A DNA stretch of 64,000 nucleotides, taken from positions 868,001 through 932,000 of the forward strand of contig NZ_JADOBQ010000002.1 of assembly GCF_015644665.1 (NCBI RefSeq), written 5' to 3'. This DNA is from Roseobacter sp. MH60115. Its GTDB lineage: Bacteria; Pseudomonadota; Alphaproteobacteria; Rhodobacterales; Rhodobacteraceae. The notes below the pieces were generated by a model. The model had not been told where the DNA came from and searched no databases. It worked only from the letters and a program-made list of their open reading frames with translations. Positions 1 through 7,776 of the stretch are shown in pieces. Position 1 is the first letter of the stretch; each line of letters starts with the position of its first letter. The translations under genes and the position numbers were made by a program.

Positions 1-922
1 GCAAAGGCATTGCTGGCCTGACATTGTTTTGAACCGCAGGGCTGGGTCCACACTCATCTGGTGCATGTAATTGAGCAGCGCACAGTCTTTGGCAATTTTG
101 TCATTGGCGCAGCGATAAGAAACCATGATCCGCAACGTCGACGCCCGGCCTGTTGATGGAACGCCCAAGTAGGGATGCTGATAAGTCATTGTCATCGACG
201 GGTAACCCGGGACAGCCGGGTAATTGCCATCCCCGATCCGGCAGCCGCAATTAGCGCCTTTGCGGTTCGGGAAAGCTGCCGGAATGGGGGCGCGGTGATC
301 CGTTACGAACCCCTCTCCTCTGTCCATTGGAGCCGCCGATTGACGGGTCATAAAAAGTCAAATCGCCCGGCAACGTTTCGACCAGATCCGCGTTTTGGGC
401 GCTCTGATTGCTGTCGGGCAACAGTCCCTCGTGGGCCGATGGACCTAAGGAAAATGTTTCTAACTCCCGTTTCCCTCCGAAGGGATCACGCCCGGCCTGT
501 CGCATCAGATGGGGAAGACCAAGGATGATTCGTGCTTGGATTATCTGGCCACTTTCGACCTTGCAGAACCTCCCGACGCCTAAAAATGCCAACCGTTTGG
601 AGGGGTAAATGCCAAAAATACGGGCGTCGGACGTGCCTGCGTAATGGGTGGCAGAGGCAATTCGGGCGTCGCCTTCCGCGCATCGGTTTGCCCCAGCGAT
701 GAATATATCGTCTCTTCAATGTACGTGCTGCAGTGCGGCGCGAAGCGGTTTGAAGACCCCTTCGACCATCACGTCAGTACCTGGCAGAGAACCACATGTA
801 GGCGACATATCGAAGCTGCAGCAGGGGTGCAGAAGCCGATCACACCTGCGCCGCAGCGCAGCGCCATCCAAGCTTTGCAGGCTGTTTAAAAAAACGCGAA
901 TTGTCAGCTTTGTGCTCCGCAT
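1..922 (-). pseudogene. Decayed two-domain SnoaL-like (NTF2-fold) protein, runs off left edge
   Basis: The minus strand can be read as a relic of the protein encoded at 7777-8823. From an ATG at 920-922 the frame gives VFKPLRAALQHVH, then an in-frame TGA (716-718), then RDDIFIAG, aligning with VYGPLVRAVPDLERRDHIVMAG of the intact gene. The same frame continues through HYAGT, KVESGQI and LMRQAG (intact gene FYTGT, RFENGKI, MMQAG) and GPSAHEGLLP (GPATCDGLLP). Near base 320 it shifts by one frame into EGFVTDHRAP, GDGNYPAV and LGVPSTGRASTLRIM (intact gene LGIAPTAAKIEMRSLDF), which stays open to base 1. About 27 residues are missing between the two domains. One stop plus one frameshift indicate loss of function. 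The alignment is by eye and the 3' end lies outside the window. Confidence 0.72.
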
Positions 923-952
923 CGAAGCAAGTGCCGCGCGCTTTGGTTGAGC

Positions 953-970
953 TTTGCACACGTGTGCAAA
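953..970. promoter_or_regulatory. Perfect 18-bp palindrome upstream of the ABC operon (LacI-type operator candidate)
   Basis: TTTGCACACGTGTGCAAA is its own reverse complement with a central CG step, the shape typical of LacI/GalR-family operators. It lies 78 bases before the ATPase start, in the 126-base gap between the pseudogene and the importer operon, and a LacI-family regulator is encoded inside that operon at 9581-10597. TTTGCA/TGCAAA elements recur before the binding-protein and first permease genes. Assignment to that regulator is inference. Confidence 0.5.
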
Positions 971-1048
971 AATCTCTTGCCAAGCGCCAAGTTGAATGTC
1001 TAGCGTTAATACATCCTGCAAAAGGCAGGGCGCGACAGCGGGGGCGGC

Positions 1049-2140
1049 ATGGCTGAGATTCAACTGCGGAACATCAACAAACGGTGGGGCAGCTTTGTCG
1101 GGGTTGATGACTTCGACCTCACGATTGCCGACCAGGAGTTTCTTGTGCTGCTGGGGCCATCGGGCTGTGGCAAGACAACGACGATGCGCATGATTGCCGG
1201 GCTGGAAGACGCTACGGACGGTGAAATCATCATCGACGGGCGCGTCGTGAATGACCTTGATCCCAAGGATCGAGACGTGGCCATGGTGTTTCAGTCCTAC
1301 GGCCTCTACCCGAACATGAACGTCTACGAAAACATTCGCTTCCCGCTCAAGGTGCGCAAGGTGCCGGAGGGCGAGCATGACGAACGGGTGCGCCGTGCCT
1401 CCGCCATGGTGGAGCTGGACGATTTCCTGCACCGCAAACCGGCCGAGTTGTCGGGCGGCCAGCGCCAGCGCGTGGCGCTTGCCCGCGCCATCGTGCGCGA
1501 ACCCAACGTCTTCCTGATGGACGAGCCGCTCTCGAACCTTGACGCCAAGCTGCGCGTCTCGACCCGGGCGCAGATCAAGAACCTCAGCCACGAACTCAAG
1601 GTCACCACCGTCTACGTGACCCACGACCAGATCGAGGCGATGACGCTGGCCGACCGCGTTGTGGTGATGAAACAGGGCAAGGTGCAGCAGGTCGGCACGC
1701 CCACGGACATCTACGACCAGCCCGCCAACACCTTCGTGGCCAGCTTTATCGGCAGCCCGGCGATGAACCTGATGGATGGCGAGATGCGCGGTGGCACCTT
1801 CTCTGGCAACAACGTCTCGATCTCCGGCCTGACGGGTTCGGACGGACCCGTGACACTGGGGTTCCGGGCCGAGGATGCGACCTTGGCTCAAGGGACCAGC
1901 GGCCAGATCACCGCGCCCATCTACACCATCGAACTCTTGGGCGATGCCACTATGCTGACCGTCCGGGCCGGGGGGCAGTTGGTTTCGGTCAAGGCACACA
2001 AGGAATTCCGCGCCGAGATCGGTGACATGGTGTCTTTCTCGGTACCGGTCGCGATCTGTCACCTCTTCGACACGAGTACCGGACAGCGCATCGATACAGC
2101 GGGTTCGGACACAAGCGCGCAGGTCGGCGTCGCTGGATGA
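1049..2140 (+). CDS. ABC importer ATP-binding subunit (MalK/UgpC type)
   Basis: Cytoplasmic ATPase that energises uptake through the permeases encoded at 3566 and 4642. It shows Walker A (GPSGCGKTTTMR, about residues 36-47), the Q-loop (VFQSYGLYPNM), the signature LSGGQRQRVALARA, Walker B (VFLMDEPLSNLDAKLR) and the H-loop (VTHDQ). A C-terminal OB/TOBE region of about 120 residues follows, as in CUT1 carbohydrate, glycerol-phosphate and polyol importers; 363 aa is normal for the family. The ATG at 1049 is chosen because the conserved IQLRNINKRWG strand starts at once. First gene of the plus-strand operon and downstream of the palindrome at 953. Substrate cannot be read from this subunit. Confidence 0.93.
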   Translation: MAEIQLRNINKRWGSFVGVDDFDLTIADQEFLVLLGPSGCGKTTTMRMIAGLEDATDGEIIIDGRVVNDLDPKDRDVAMVFQSYGLYPNMNVYENIRFPLKVRKVPEGEHDERVRRASAMVELDDFLHRKPAELSGGQRQRVALARAIVREPNVFLMDEPLSNLDAKLRVSTRAQIKNLSHELKVTTVYVTHDQIEAMTLADRVVVMKQGKVQQVGTPTDIYDQPANTFVASFIGSPAMNLMDGEMRGGTFSGNNVSISGLTGSDGPVTLGFRAEDATLAQGTSGQITAPIYTIELLGDATMLTVRAGGQLVSVKAHKEFRAEIGDMVSFSVPVAICHLFDTSTGQRIDTAGSDTSAQVGVAG

Positions 2141-2216
2141 CACATGCCCTTCGGGGCCAATCACGAGTGCAGCCTTGCAAGATGCACTCTGCAAAACTGC
2201 AAAAGGGAGTTTGCAT

Positions 2217-3434
2217 ATGTTCTTGAAGAAAATCGCACTGGCGGGGGTTGTCTCGCTCTTGGGGAGCGCGGCGATGGCCTGCTCCTATCAAAACGAGGTG
2301 CCGGTCAAGTCGCTCTCCGCCGGGTTCGAGGCGTGGAAAGCCGTGACCGATGCAATGGCCGAATGCGGGAATTTCCAGGCCGAGTTGGATCAGGAATTCC
2401 GCACCAAGCAGCCCGCGGCCTTTGAGGCCAACCCCTCGCTCTACCAGATCGGCGGCGTGTCAAATGGCACGATCACACCGCTGTTGAATGCCGGCACCAT
2501 TCGCCCCCTCGACGACCTGGTCGAGAAATATGGCCAGAACCTCAGCCCCAACCAGCTCATTCGCATCAATGGCCAGATCATGGCCGTGGCAATGATGGTG
2601 AATACACAGCACCTGATGTACCGTTCCGATATCCTTGCCGATCTGGGGATCGACACCCCCACCACATGGGATGAGGTCTACGCCGCAGCCGAGAAGATCA
2701 AAGAGGCTGGGGTGGTTGACTATCCACTGGGTGCCACGATGAAATCCGGTTGGAATATCGCGCAGGAATTCGTGAACATGTACCCCGGCCACGGCGGCAA
2801 GTTCTTCAACGATGACAACACAACCGCCGTGAATTCCGATGCGGGGCTCGCATCGCTGGAGACCATGAAAAAAGCACTCGACTACACCGATCCAGAAGTG
2901 CTGGTCAGTGATTCCACCTACGTGCAGCAGCAGTTTCAGCAGGGTAAGATTGCCATGGCGAATCTCTGGGCAAGCCGCGCGGGCGCGATGAATGATGAGG
3001 CCGAAAGCCAGGTTGTGGGCAAGGTGGCGATGGCTGCCGCCCCCAAGGCAGTTGCCGATGGCGCACCCGCCACAACGCTTTGGTGGGATGGCATCGTGAT
3101 TGCGAAAAACATCTCGGATGAAGAGGCGGATGCCGCTTTCCGTCTGGCCATGGAAGGCCTCGACACAGAAATGGTGCAGGGTGCGAATGACGCGGCGATC
3201 TGGCTGGTTGGAGGCTATGAGCCCACCGATATCGCGACAGGCGCGATTGAGACGGCAACGGCCAATCCGGCCCCGCCTGCCTATCCCTCAACCACGCAAA
3301 TGGGCTTGCTGCACACTGCCCTCGGCAATGAGCTTCCTGCCTTCCTGACCGGCGAGCGCGACGCAGCCGCAACGCTTATCGCCATCGAAGAGGCCTATAC
3401 GACCTCTGCCAAGGAAGCGGGCGTCCTGAAGTAA
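2217..3434 (+). CDS. ABC importer periplasmic substrate-binding protein (family 1)
   Basis: Binding protein of the importer, 405 aa. It has a cleavable signal (MFLKKIALAGVVSLLGSAAMA) followed by a mature N-terminus rich in small polar residues. The body shows features of extracellular solute-binding family 1: NGTITPLLNAGTIRPLDDLVEKYG, MYRSDILADLGIDTPTTWDE and a late LWASRAGAM/WWDGIVIAK lobe. GGGAG precedes the ATG at 2217, so the longer in-frame extension upstream, which overlaps the ATPase gene, is rejected. Cysteines near the mature start (ACSY, AECGN) could form a disulfide. Two strong hairpins follow the stop. Ligand unknown; family 1 proteins bind sugars, polyols and glycerol phosphates. 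Confidence 0.92.
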   Translation: MFLKKIALAGVVSLLGSAAMACSYQNEVPVKSLSAGFEAWKAVTDAMAECGNFQAELDQEFRTKQPAAFEANPSLYQIGGVSNGTITPLLNAGTIRPLDDLVEKYGQNLSPNQLIRINGQIMAVAMMVNTQHLMYRSDILADLGIDTPTTWDEVYAAAEKIKEAGVVDYPLGATMKSGWNIAQEFVNMYPGHGGKFFNDDNTTAVNSDAGLASLETMKKALDYTDPEVLVSDSTYVQQQFQQGKIAMANLWASRAGAMNDEAESQVVGKVAMAAAPKAVADGAPATTLWWDGIVIAKNISDEEADAAFRLAMEGLDTEMVQGANDAAIWLVGGYEPTDIATGAIETATANPAPPAYPSTTQMGLLHTALGNELPAFLTGERDAAATLIAIEEAYTTSAKEAGVLK

Positions 3435-3439
3435 GGATG

Positions 3440-3490
3440 CGCTGGCCGGGGGCTTCCCGGCCAGCGTCCCACGCCACTCCGGGGGGAGTG
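3440..3490 (+). other. Two tandem hairpins between binding-protein and permease genes
   Basis: Six bases after the binding-protein stop, CGCTGGCCGGG (3440-3450) pairs perfectly with CCCGGCCAGCG (3456-3466) around a 5-base loop. A second hairpin, CACTCC/GGAGTG, spans 3475-3490. Neither is followed by a T-tract. In importer operons such structures commonly protect the upstream message and limit read-through, giving an excess of binding protein over membrane subunits. That role is inferred here. Confidence 0.6.
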
Positions 3491-3536
3491 CCAAGCGCAA
3501 GAGCTGTGCGTTTTGCAAACCCTTCCCGGCCTCTTT

Positions 3537-3550
3537 GCAAACATGTTTGC
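3537..3550. promoter_or_regulatory. 14-bp palindrome before permease gene
   Basis: GCAAACATGTTTGC is a perfect palindrome 15 bases before the permease ATG, and a further TTTTGCAAAC copy of the half-site lies at 3511-3520. It resembles the TTTGCA arms of the palindrome at 953-970, so it may be a secondary operator of the same LacI-family regulator. Confidence 0.35.
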
Positions 3551-3565
3551 CACTAGGAGAACACC

Positions 3566-4591
3566 ATGAAGTTCAAGACATTTGCAGCCTTTGTCGGGCC
3601 TTCCGTCTTCATGATGCTTCTGTTCATTGCTGCCCCGCTTGTCAGTGTGTTCATCCAGAGCTTCCAGGTCACCCAACCAATCCTGGAACAGATCGAGGTC
3701 GAGACCTGCACCCCCGGGTTCCTGACCCAGACCTGTACCACCGAGATCAAGACCGTGCCCGTGCTCGACGAGGCCGGCAAGACGGTCACGGCAACCCGCT
3801 GGGTCGGTTTGCAAAGCTATCGCAACGTGTTGCAAATGGATAAATTCTGGTCTGCTGTCGGCAATGGCAGCTGGAACCAGATCATGCAGATAGATTTCTG
3901 GAAAGCGCTGCGCTTCACGCTTTCCTTTACGCTGCTGACCCTGCCGCTGGTGATTGGCGTGGGCCTTGCCATCGCGCTCGCGGTCAACAACGCCACCCGC
4001 TCCATCCGCGGCCCGATCATCTTCATCTCGCTCCTGCCCTTCATCATTACCCCTGTGATCGGTTCGCTCTCGATCTACTGGCTCTTTGTGGGCGACGGTA
4101 TCCTCACAGCGATGATGGAGCGCTGGTCAGGCCAGAACATCTCCATGTTCGCGCAGGCCTGGACCATCGAGCTTCTGATGTATTTCTACCGCGTCTGGCA
4201 CGTGGCGCCCTTCGCCTTCGTAATCTTCTACGCCGGCCTGCAAACCGTGAACATGGATACGCTGGAATCCGCCGTGATCGATGGGGCCAGCCGCTGGGAG
4301 CGTCTGCGCCACGTGATCGTGCCGCACCTGATGCCGCTGATCATCTTCATCGCGCTCATCCACCTGATGGACTGCTACCGCGTCTTTGATGAAATCGTGG
4401 GCTTCCGCAGCCAGGCGCATGTGATTTCACTGCAATGGCTGACCTTCGACTTCATGACGCCGGATGATGCAGGCAACCGCGCGATGTCGCGTGCCTCGGC
4501 CTCCTCCATGCTCACCATGATCGGGATCGTGCTGCTGCTGATCATGCCCCTGCGCCGCACGTGGCGCGACCACAAGGGGAGCGCACACTGA
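3566..4591 (+). CDS. ABC importer permease, MalF-type, with enlarged periplasmic loop
   Basis: Inner-membrane subunit of 341 aa. TM1 (about residues 5-28) is followed by some 85 mostly hydrophilic residues before the next membrane segment. These include a C-x8-C pair (TCTPGFLTQTC), which would lie in the periplasm. The core has the usual transmembrane helices and the EAA coupling loop ESAVIDGASRWERLRHVIVPHL that docks on the ATPase. AGGAGA sits well placed before the ATG at 3566. Part of the importer with the ATPase at 1049, binding protein at 2217 and permease at 4642. MalF proteins also carry a periplasmic insert here that contacts the binding protein; equivalence is inferred. Confidence 0.92.
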   Translation: MKFKTFAAFVGPSVFMMLLFIAAPLVSVFIQSFQVTQPILEQIEVETCTPGFLTQTCTTEIKTVPVLDEAGKTVTATRWVGLQSYRNVLQMDKFWSAVGNGSWNQIMQIDFWKALRFTLSFTLLTLPLVIGVGLAIALAVNNATRSIRGPIIFISLLPFIITPVIGSLSIYWLFVGDGILTAMMERWSGQNISMFAQAWTIELLMYFYRVWHVAPFAFVIFYAGLQTVNMDTLESAVIDGASRWERLRHVIVPHLMPLIIFIALIHLMDCYRVFDEIVGFRSQAHVISLQWLTFDFMTPDDAGNRAMSRASASSMLTMIGIVLLLIMPLRRTWRDHKGSAH

Positions 4592-4641
4592 TGGCACGTC
4601 AATCCGACGCCAGACCACTGCCCCAAAGGGAGGCTTTCTGA
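4591..4641 (+). CDS. Possible 16-codon leader between the two permease genes
   Basis: An ATG overlapping the TGA of the upstream permease opens a 16-residue frame (MARQSDARPLPQREAF). Its TGA lies directly against the ATG of the next permease and in the same frame. GGGAGG inside this mini-ORF is the ribosome-binding site of the downstream gene. It could couple translation, or mark a former longer N-terminus of the second permease now cut by a stop. Nothing beyond position supports expression. Confidence 0.2.
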   Translation: MARQSDARPLPQREAF

Positions 4642-5799
4642 ATGTCTACACCCAGAGCCATGCGGCAGTCCTTTGCACTGCGGTTTTCGTCCGGTGCTTT
4701 CCTGGCCTTTTGGTGCCTGCTTGCCGCCTTCCCGATCTTCTGGATCGCGGTGATGAGCTTCAAATCTCCCGTCGACGCCTTCGCCGATAGCGCCTGGGAC
4801 GTGATCACGGGGCCCGCCACCCGGGCTAATGGCGACGGGCTTTCGATCATCGACATCGCTCTGGGTGTCGTTGTGCTGTTCTTCGCCATCCGCTGGGCTT
4901 TCACCAAACTGCCCGCACTGGTGCGGCAGTATTGCCCGCCCGGCCTCATCGTGCTGGGCTGGATCGTTGGCGCGCTGGTCTACGCCATAACCTTTGTGCT
5001 GATCTTCTTTGGCCTGCTGCCGCTTATCCTCGGTGTGCTCAACAGCCTCCTCGGCCCGCTTGGCACGCCTGTTTTGGGCATGACCACCCAACACTACATC
5101 GCCGTCTGGGGTGAGAACGAATTTTATCGCAACTTCCTCAACTCCATGCTGGTCACCGCAGGCGTTGTGACCATCTCCCTGACCGTCGGCACCCTCGCAG
5201 GTTACGGGCTCGCGCGCTCCGGGTCTGATCTCGCCTTTTGGTTGCTCATCCTCGCCCTGATCTTCCGCGCCCTGCCGCATTCCGTGCTGGTGGCCGGCTA
5301 CCTGCCGGTCTTCATCAACTCCTCTGAAATCCTGGCTCCGATCTTCGGCGAAGGGGCGCCGACGCTCTATGGCCAGCCCTGGGCAGTGATCGCCGTGCTG
5401 GTCTCGATCAACCAGCCCTTCACCATCTGGATGCTGCGCAGCTTCTTCCAGAACATCCCCGCCGAACTGGACGAGGCCGCGCGCGTTGACGGCTGCAGCC
5501 ACTTCCAGGCCTTCCGCCGCGTGATCATGCCGGTGATGTGGCCAGGTGTGATCACCACCGGTCTCTTCAGTTTCCTTCTGGGCTACAACGACTTCCTCGT
5601 CACCGCCCTGCTGCTCGATGCACAGAACCAGACGATGGTCCCGGCCATCGCGGGCTACTTCAACCGTGAAACCACCACCACGGATCAGGTCGAAGCGGTC
5701 GCTGCTGCCGTTTCCATCACAGCGCCCCTTTTCCTGCTGGTCATGGTTTTCCAGCGCCAGATCGTCTCAGGTCTTACCGCGGGGGCGGTGAAGGGATGA
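4642..5799 (+). CDS. ABC importer permease, MalG-type, with extra N-terminal membrane segments
   Basis: Second permease, 385 aa, about 90-100 residues longer than ordinary MalG-type subunits. The extra length lies after TM1 and holds further hydrophobic stretches (IIDIALGVVVLFFAIRW; GLIVLGWIVGALVYAITFVL) before the conserved core. The core contains the EAA loop DEAARVDGCSHFQAFRRVIMPVM (about residues 274-296). GGGAGG lies 8 bases before the ATG. It pairs with the 3566 permease. The extra helices are unusual enough to note but the subunit class is clear. Confidence 0.92.
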   Translation: MSTPRAMRQSFALRFSSGAFLAFWCLLAAFPIFWIAVMSFKSPVDAFADSAWDVITGPATRANGDGLSIIDIALGVVVLFFAIRWAFTKLPALVRQYCPPGLIVLGWIVGALVYAITFVLIFFGLLPLILGVLNSLLGPLGTPVLGMTTQHYIAVWGENEFYRNFLNSMLVTAGVVTISLTVGTLAGYGLARSGSDLAFWLLILALIFRALPHSVLVAGYLPVFINSSEILAPIFGEGAPTLYGQPWAVIAVLVSINQPFTIWMLRSFFQNIPAELDEAARVDGCSHFQAFRRVIMPVMWPGVITTGLFSFLLGYNDFLVTALLLDAQNQTMVPAIAGYFNRETTTTDQVEAVAAAVSITAPLFLLVMVFQRQIVSGLTAGAVKG

Positions 5800-5845
5800 T
5801 GGTTTTCATTGTTCTCCAAATATGCCCGCCGGAGGCGTCTTCCCA

Positions 5846-6376
5846 ATGAAAGGATCCCGCCCCGAACAAGCGTCCCTCAGCCGCGATACGGATATGTCCA
5901 AAACGGAAGACACCCGCGCGGTGATCGAAGGCATGGTGGACGGTCTGAACGATCACCGGATCGACGATATCGGCTCTTTCTTCGCGCAAAACTTCCGCTG
6001 GATGGGCAACCAGGGCTGCGGCACCAAAAACGGATTGCGGGAATTTCAGGACAACTGGCAGCGCCCGTTTCAGGCCGCCTTCTCCGACAAAACCTGCATC
6101 GACGAAGCCCGGCTCTACATGGGCGAATGGGCCGCCGCCTTCGGACGGCAGGAGGCAACCCATTCCGGGGTGTTCATGGGCGTGGCCCCCACCGGCAAAC
6201 GGGTGGACATCCGCTATATGGATTTCTGGAAAGTGGAAAACGGCAAGATCACCGACAACTGGGTGATGGTCGATTTCCCGCATGTTCTGGCCCAGCTCGG
6301 CGTCGATGTGTTCGACGGCGAAGGCTGGGAAGCTTTTGACCGGGGCGAGAAGACGCCGCCCCAGCCTGATCAGTGA
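5846..6376 (+). CDS. SnoaL-like single-domain protein (NTF2-like fold)
   Basis: A 176-residue protein with one SnoaL/NTF2-like domain: an N-terminal helix (DTRAVIEGMVDGLNDH), RWMGNQGCGTKNGLREFQDNW, then the C-terminal sheet GVAPTGKRVDIRYMDFWKVENGKITDNWVMVDFPHVLAQLGVDVF. SnoaL relatives include polyketide cyclases, isomerases and dehydratases, so the reaction is not fixed by family. It sits between the importer and the dehydrogenase and shares its C-terminal signature with the proteins at 7777 and 10594 and with the relic at 1-922. GGAGG lies 10 bases before ATG 5846; an ATG at 5894 (MSKTEDTR) is the main alternative start. Confidence 0.82.
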   Translation: MKGSRPEQASLSRDTDMSKTEDTRAVIEGMVDGLNDHRIDDIGSFFAQNFRWMGNQGCGTKNGLREFQDNWQRPFQAAFSDKTCIDEARLYMGEWAAAFGRQEATHSGVFMGVAPTGKRVDIRYMDFWKVENGKITDNWVMVDFPHVLAQLGVDVFDGEGWEAFDRGEKTPPQPDQ

Positions 6377-6384
6377 GGTAAGAG

Positions 6385-7713
6385 ATGGCAATCGAGGTTC
6401 TGAAACGCGGCAAACCAGAGGCCGAGCGCGCCGAGGACGATGCGAAGACGCGGGCGGCTGTCGAGGCGACGCTGGCCGATATCGAGGCGCGCGGCGATCT
6501 GGCGGTGCGCGAGCTTAGTGAGAAATTCGACAACTACAGCCCGGCCTCGTTCAAGCTGAGCCAACAGGAGATCGACGACCTGATTGCCCAGCTGAGCCCC
6601 CGCGAGCTCCAAGACATCAAATTTGCACAAGAGCAGGTGCGCAACTTCGCCCAAGCCCAGCGAGATTCGATGCTGGACATCGAGGTCGAGACGATGCCCG
6701 GCGTGATCCTCGGGCATAAGAACATCCCTGTGCAGTCGGTGGGCTGCTATGTGCCCGGTGGGAAGTTCCCTATGGTGGCCTCGGCGCACATGTCCGTGGC
6801 CACGGCAAGCGTTGCGAAAGTGCCGCGCATCATCGCCTGCACGCCGCCCTTCAAGGGCAAACCGAACCCCGGGGTGATTGCGGCGATGCATCTGGGCGGG
6901 GCGCATGAGATCTATGTGATGGGCGGCATCCAGGCGGTGGGCGCGATGGCGCTGGGGACGGAGACCATCGATCCGGTGCATATGATCGTCGGCCCAGGCA
7001 ATGCCTTTGTCGCCGAGGCCAAGCGCCAGCTGTTCGGCCGCGTCGGAATTGATCTCTTCGCGGGCCCGACCGAGACGATGGTGATCGCCGATGAGACCGT
7101 GGATGCGGAGATGTGCGCGACCGATCTGCTGGGGCAGGCAGAGCATGGCTACAATTCGCCCGCAGTTCTTCTCACCAATTCACGAAAGCTGGCGGAGGAG
7201 ACGCTCTCTGAAATCGACCGTATCCTAGAAATCCTGCCTACAGCCGAGACCGCGCGGGTGAGCTGGGAGGAGTATGGCGAGGCCATCCTCTGCGACACCT
7301 ATGACGAGATGCTGCAGGTGGCCGATGATGTGGCCTCCGAGCACGTGCAGGTGATGACCGACCGCGACGACTGGTTCCTGGAACACATGACCTGCTATGG
7401 CGCGCTGTTCCTGGGTCCGCGCACCAATGTGGCTAATGGGGACAAGGTGATCGGCACCAACCACACGCTGCCAACCAAGAAGGCGGGGCGCTATACAGGC
7501 GGGCTTTGGGTCGGCAAGTTCCTGAAAACACACAGCTATCAGAAGGTGACAACGGATGCGGCGGCGGCGGAGATCGGCGCCTATGGCTCGCGCCTCTGCA
7601 TGCTGGAGGGGTTTGTCGGGCATGCTGAACAGTGCAACCTGCGGGTCCGGCGCTATGGTGGGGTCAATGTGCCCTACGGTGAAGGGGCCCCCGCGCAGCA
7701 AGCCGCCGAGTAG
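6385..7713 (+). CDS. Histidinol dehydrogenase-like (HpsN-type) NAD-dependent dehydrogenase
   Basis: A 442-residue member of the histidinol dehydrogenase family. It keeps all four positions expected to bind zinc (Q251 and H254 in LLGQAEHG, D353 in ANGDKVIG, H413 in VGHAEQ) and the catalytic ASEH pair (E319-H320). Family members oxidise a primary alcohol through the aldehyde to a carboxylate in two NAD-dependent steps; HpsN does this with 2,3-dihydroxypropane-1-sulfonate. With a transporter, an SDR and SnoaL-like proteins around it and no histidine genes, a catabolic role is far more likely than histidine synthesis. The exact alcohol is unknown. The gene begins 8 bases after the SnoaL-like gene. 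Confidence 0.85.
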   Translation: MAIEVLKRGKPEAERAEDDAKTRAAVEATLADIEARGDLAVRELSEKFDNYSPASFKLSQQEIDDLIAQLSPRELQDIKFAQEQVRNFAQAQRDSMLDIEVETMPGVILGHKNIPVQSVGCYVPGGKFPMVASAHMSVATASVAKVPRIIACTPPFKGKPNPGVIAAMHLGGAHEIYVMGGIQAVGAMALGTETIDPVHMIVGPGNAFVAEAKRQLFGRVGIDLFAGPTETMVIADETVDAEMCATDLLGQAEHGYNSPAVLLTNSRKLAEETLSEIDRILEILPTAETARVSWEEYGEAILCDTYDEMLQVADDVASEHVQVMTDRDDWFLEHMTCYGALFLGPRTNVANGDKVIGTNHTLPTKKAGRYTGGLWVGKFLKTHSYQKVTTDAAAAEIGAYGSRLCMLEGFVGHAEQCNLRVRRYGGVNVPYGEGAPAQQAAE

Positions 7714-7720
7714 GAGGTAC

Positions 7721-7774
7721 GCCGCCCCGGGGGCGCTGCCCCCGGACCCCCGGGATACTTTTGGCCAGAAGAAG
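7721..7774 (+). repeat. GC-rich hairpin repeat of roseobacter type
   Basis: CCGGGGGC-GCT-GCCCCCGG (7727-7745) is a perfect hairpin, followed by ACCCCCGGG and ATACTTTTGGCCAGAAGAAG. I recognise this arrangement as an intergenic element dispersed in roseobacter genomes; that is memory, not a search. It fills most of the gap between the dehydrogenase and the next gene, and its AGAAGAAG end lies where the ribosome-binding site of 7777 should be. It may also act as a partial terminator or message stabiliser. Confidence 0.55.
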
Positions 7775-7776
7775 AC

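Noticed and set aside
716-2194. 492-codon minus-strand frame opposite the ABC ATPase gene
   Set aside because: Most of it is the antisense of a clear ABC ATPase with intact motifs. Only its last part (922-716) matches the SnoaL relic and is annotated there.
2022-2216. Longer in-frame N-terminus for the binding protein
   Set aside because: It would overlap the ATPase gene and bury the signal peptide; GGGAG and the signal start at 2217.
4375-5502. 375-codon minus-strand frame opposite the permease genes
   Set aside because: Charged low-complexity translation opposite two clear membrane proteins; antisense shadow of high third-position GC.
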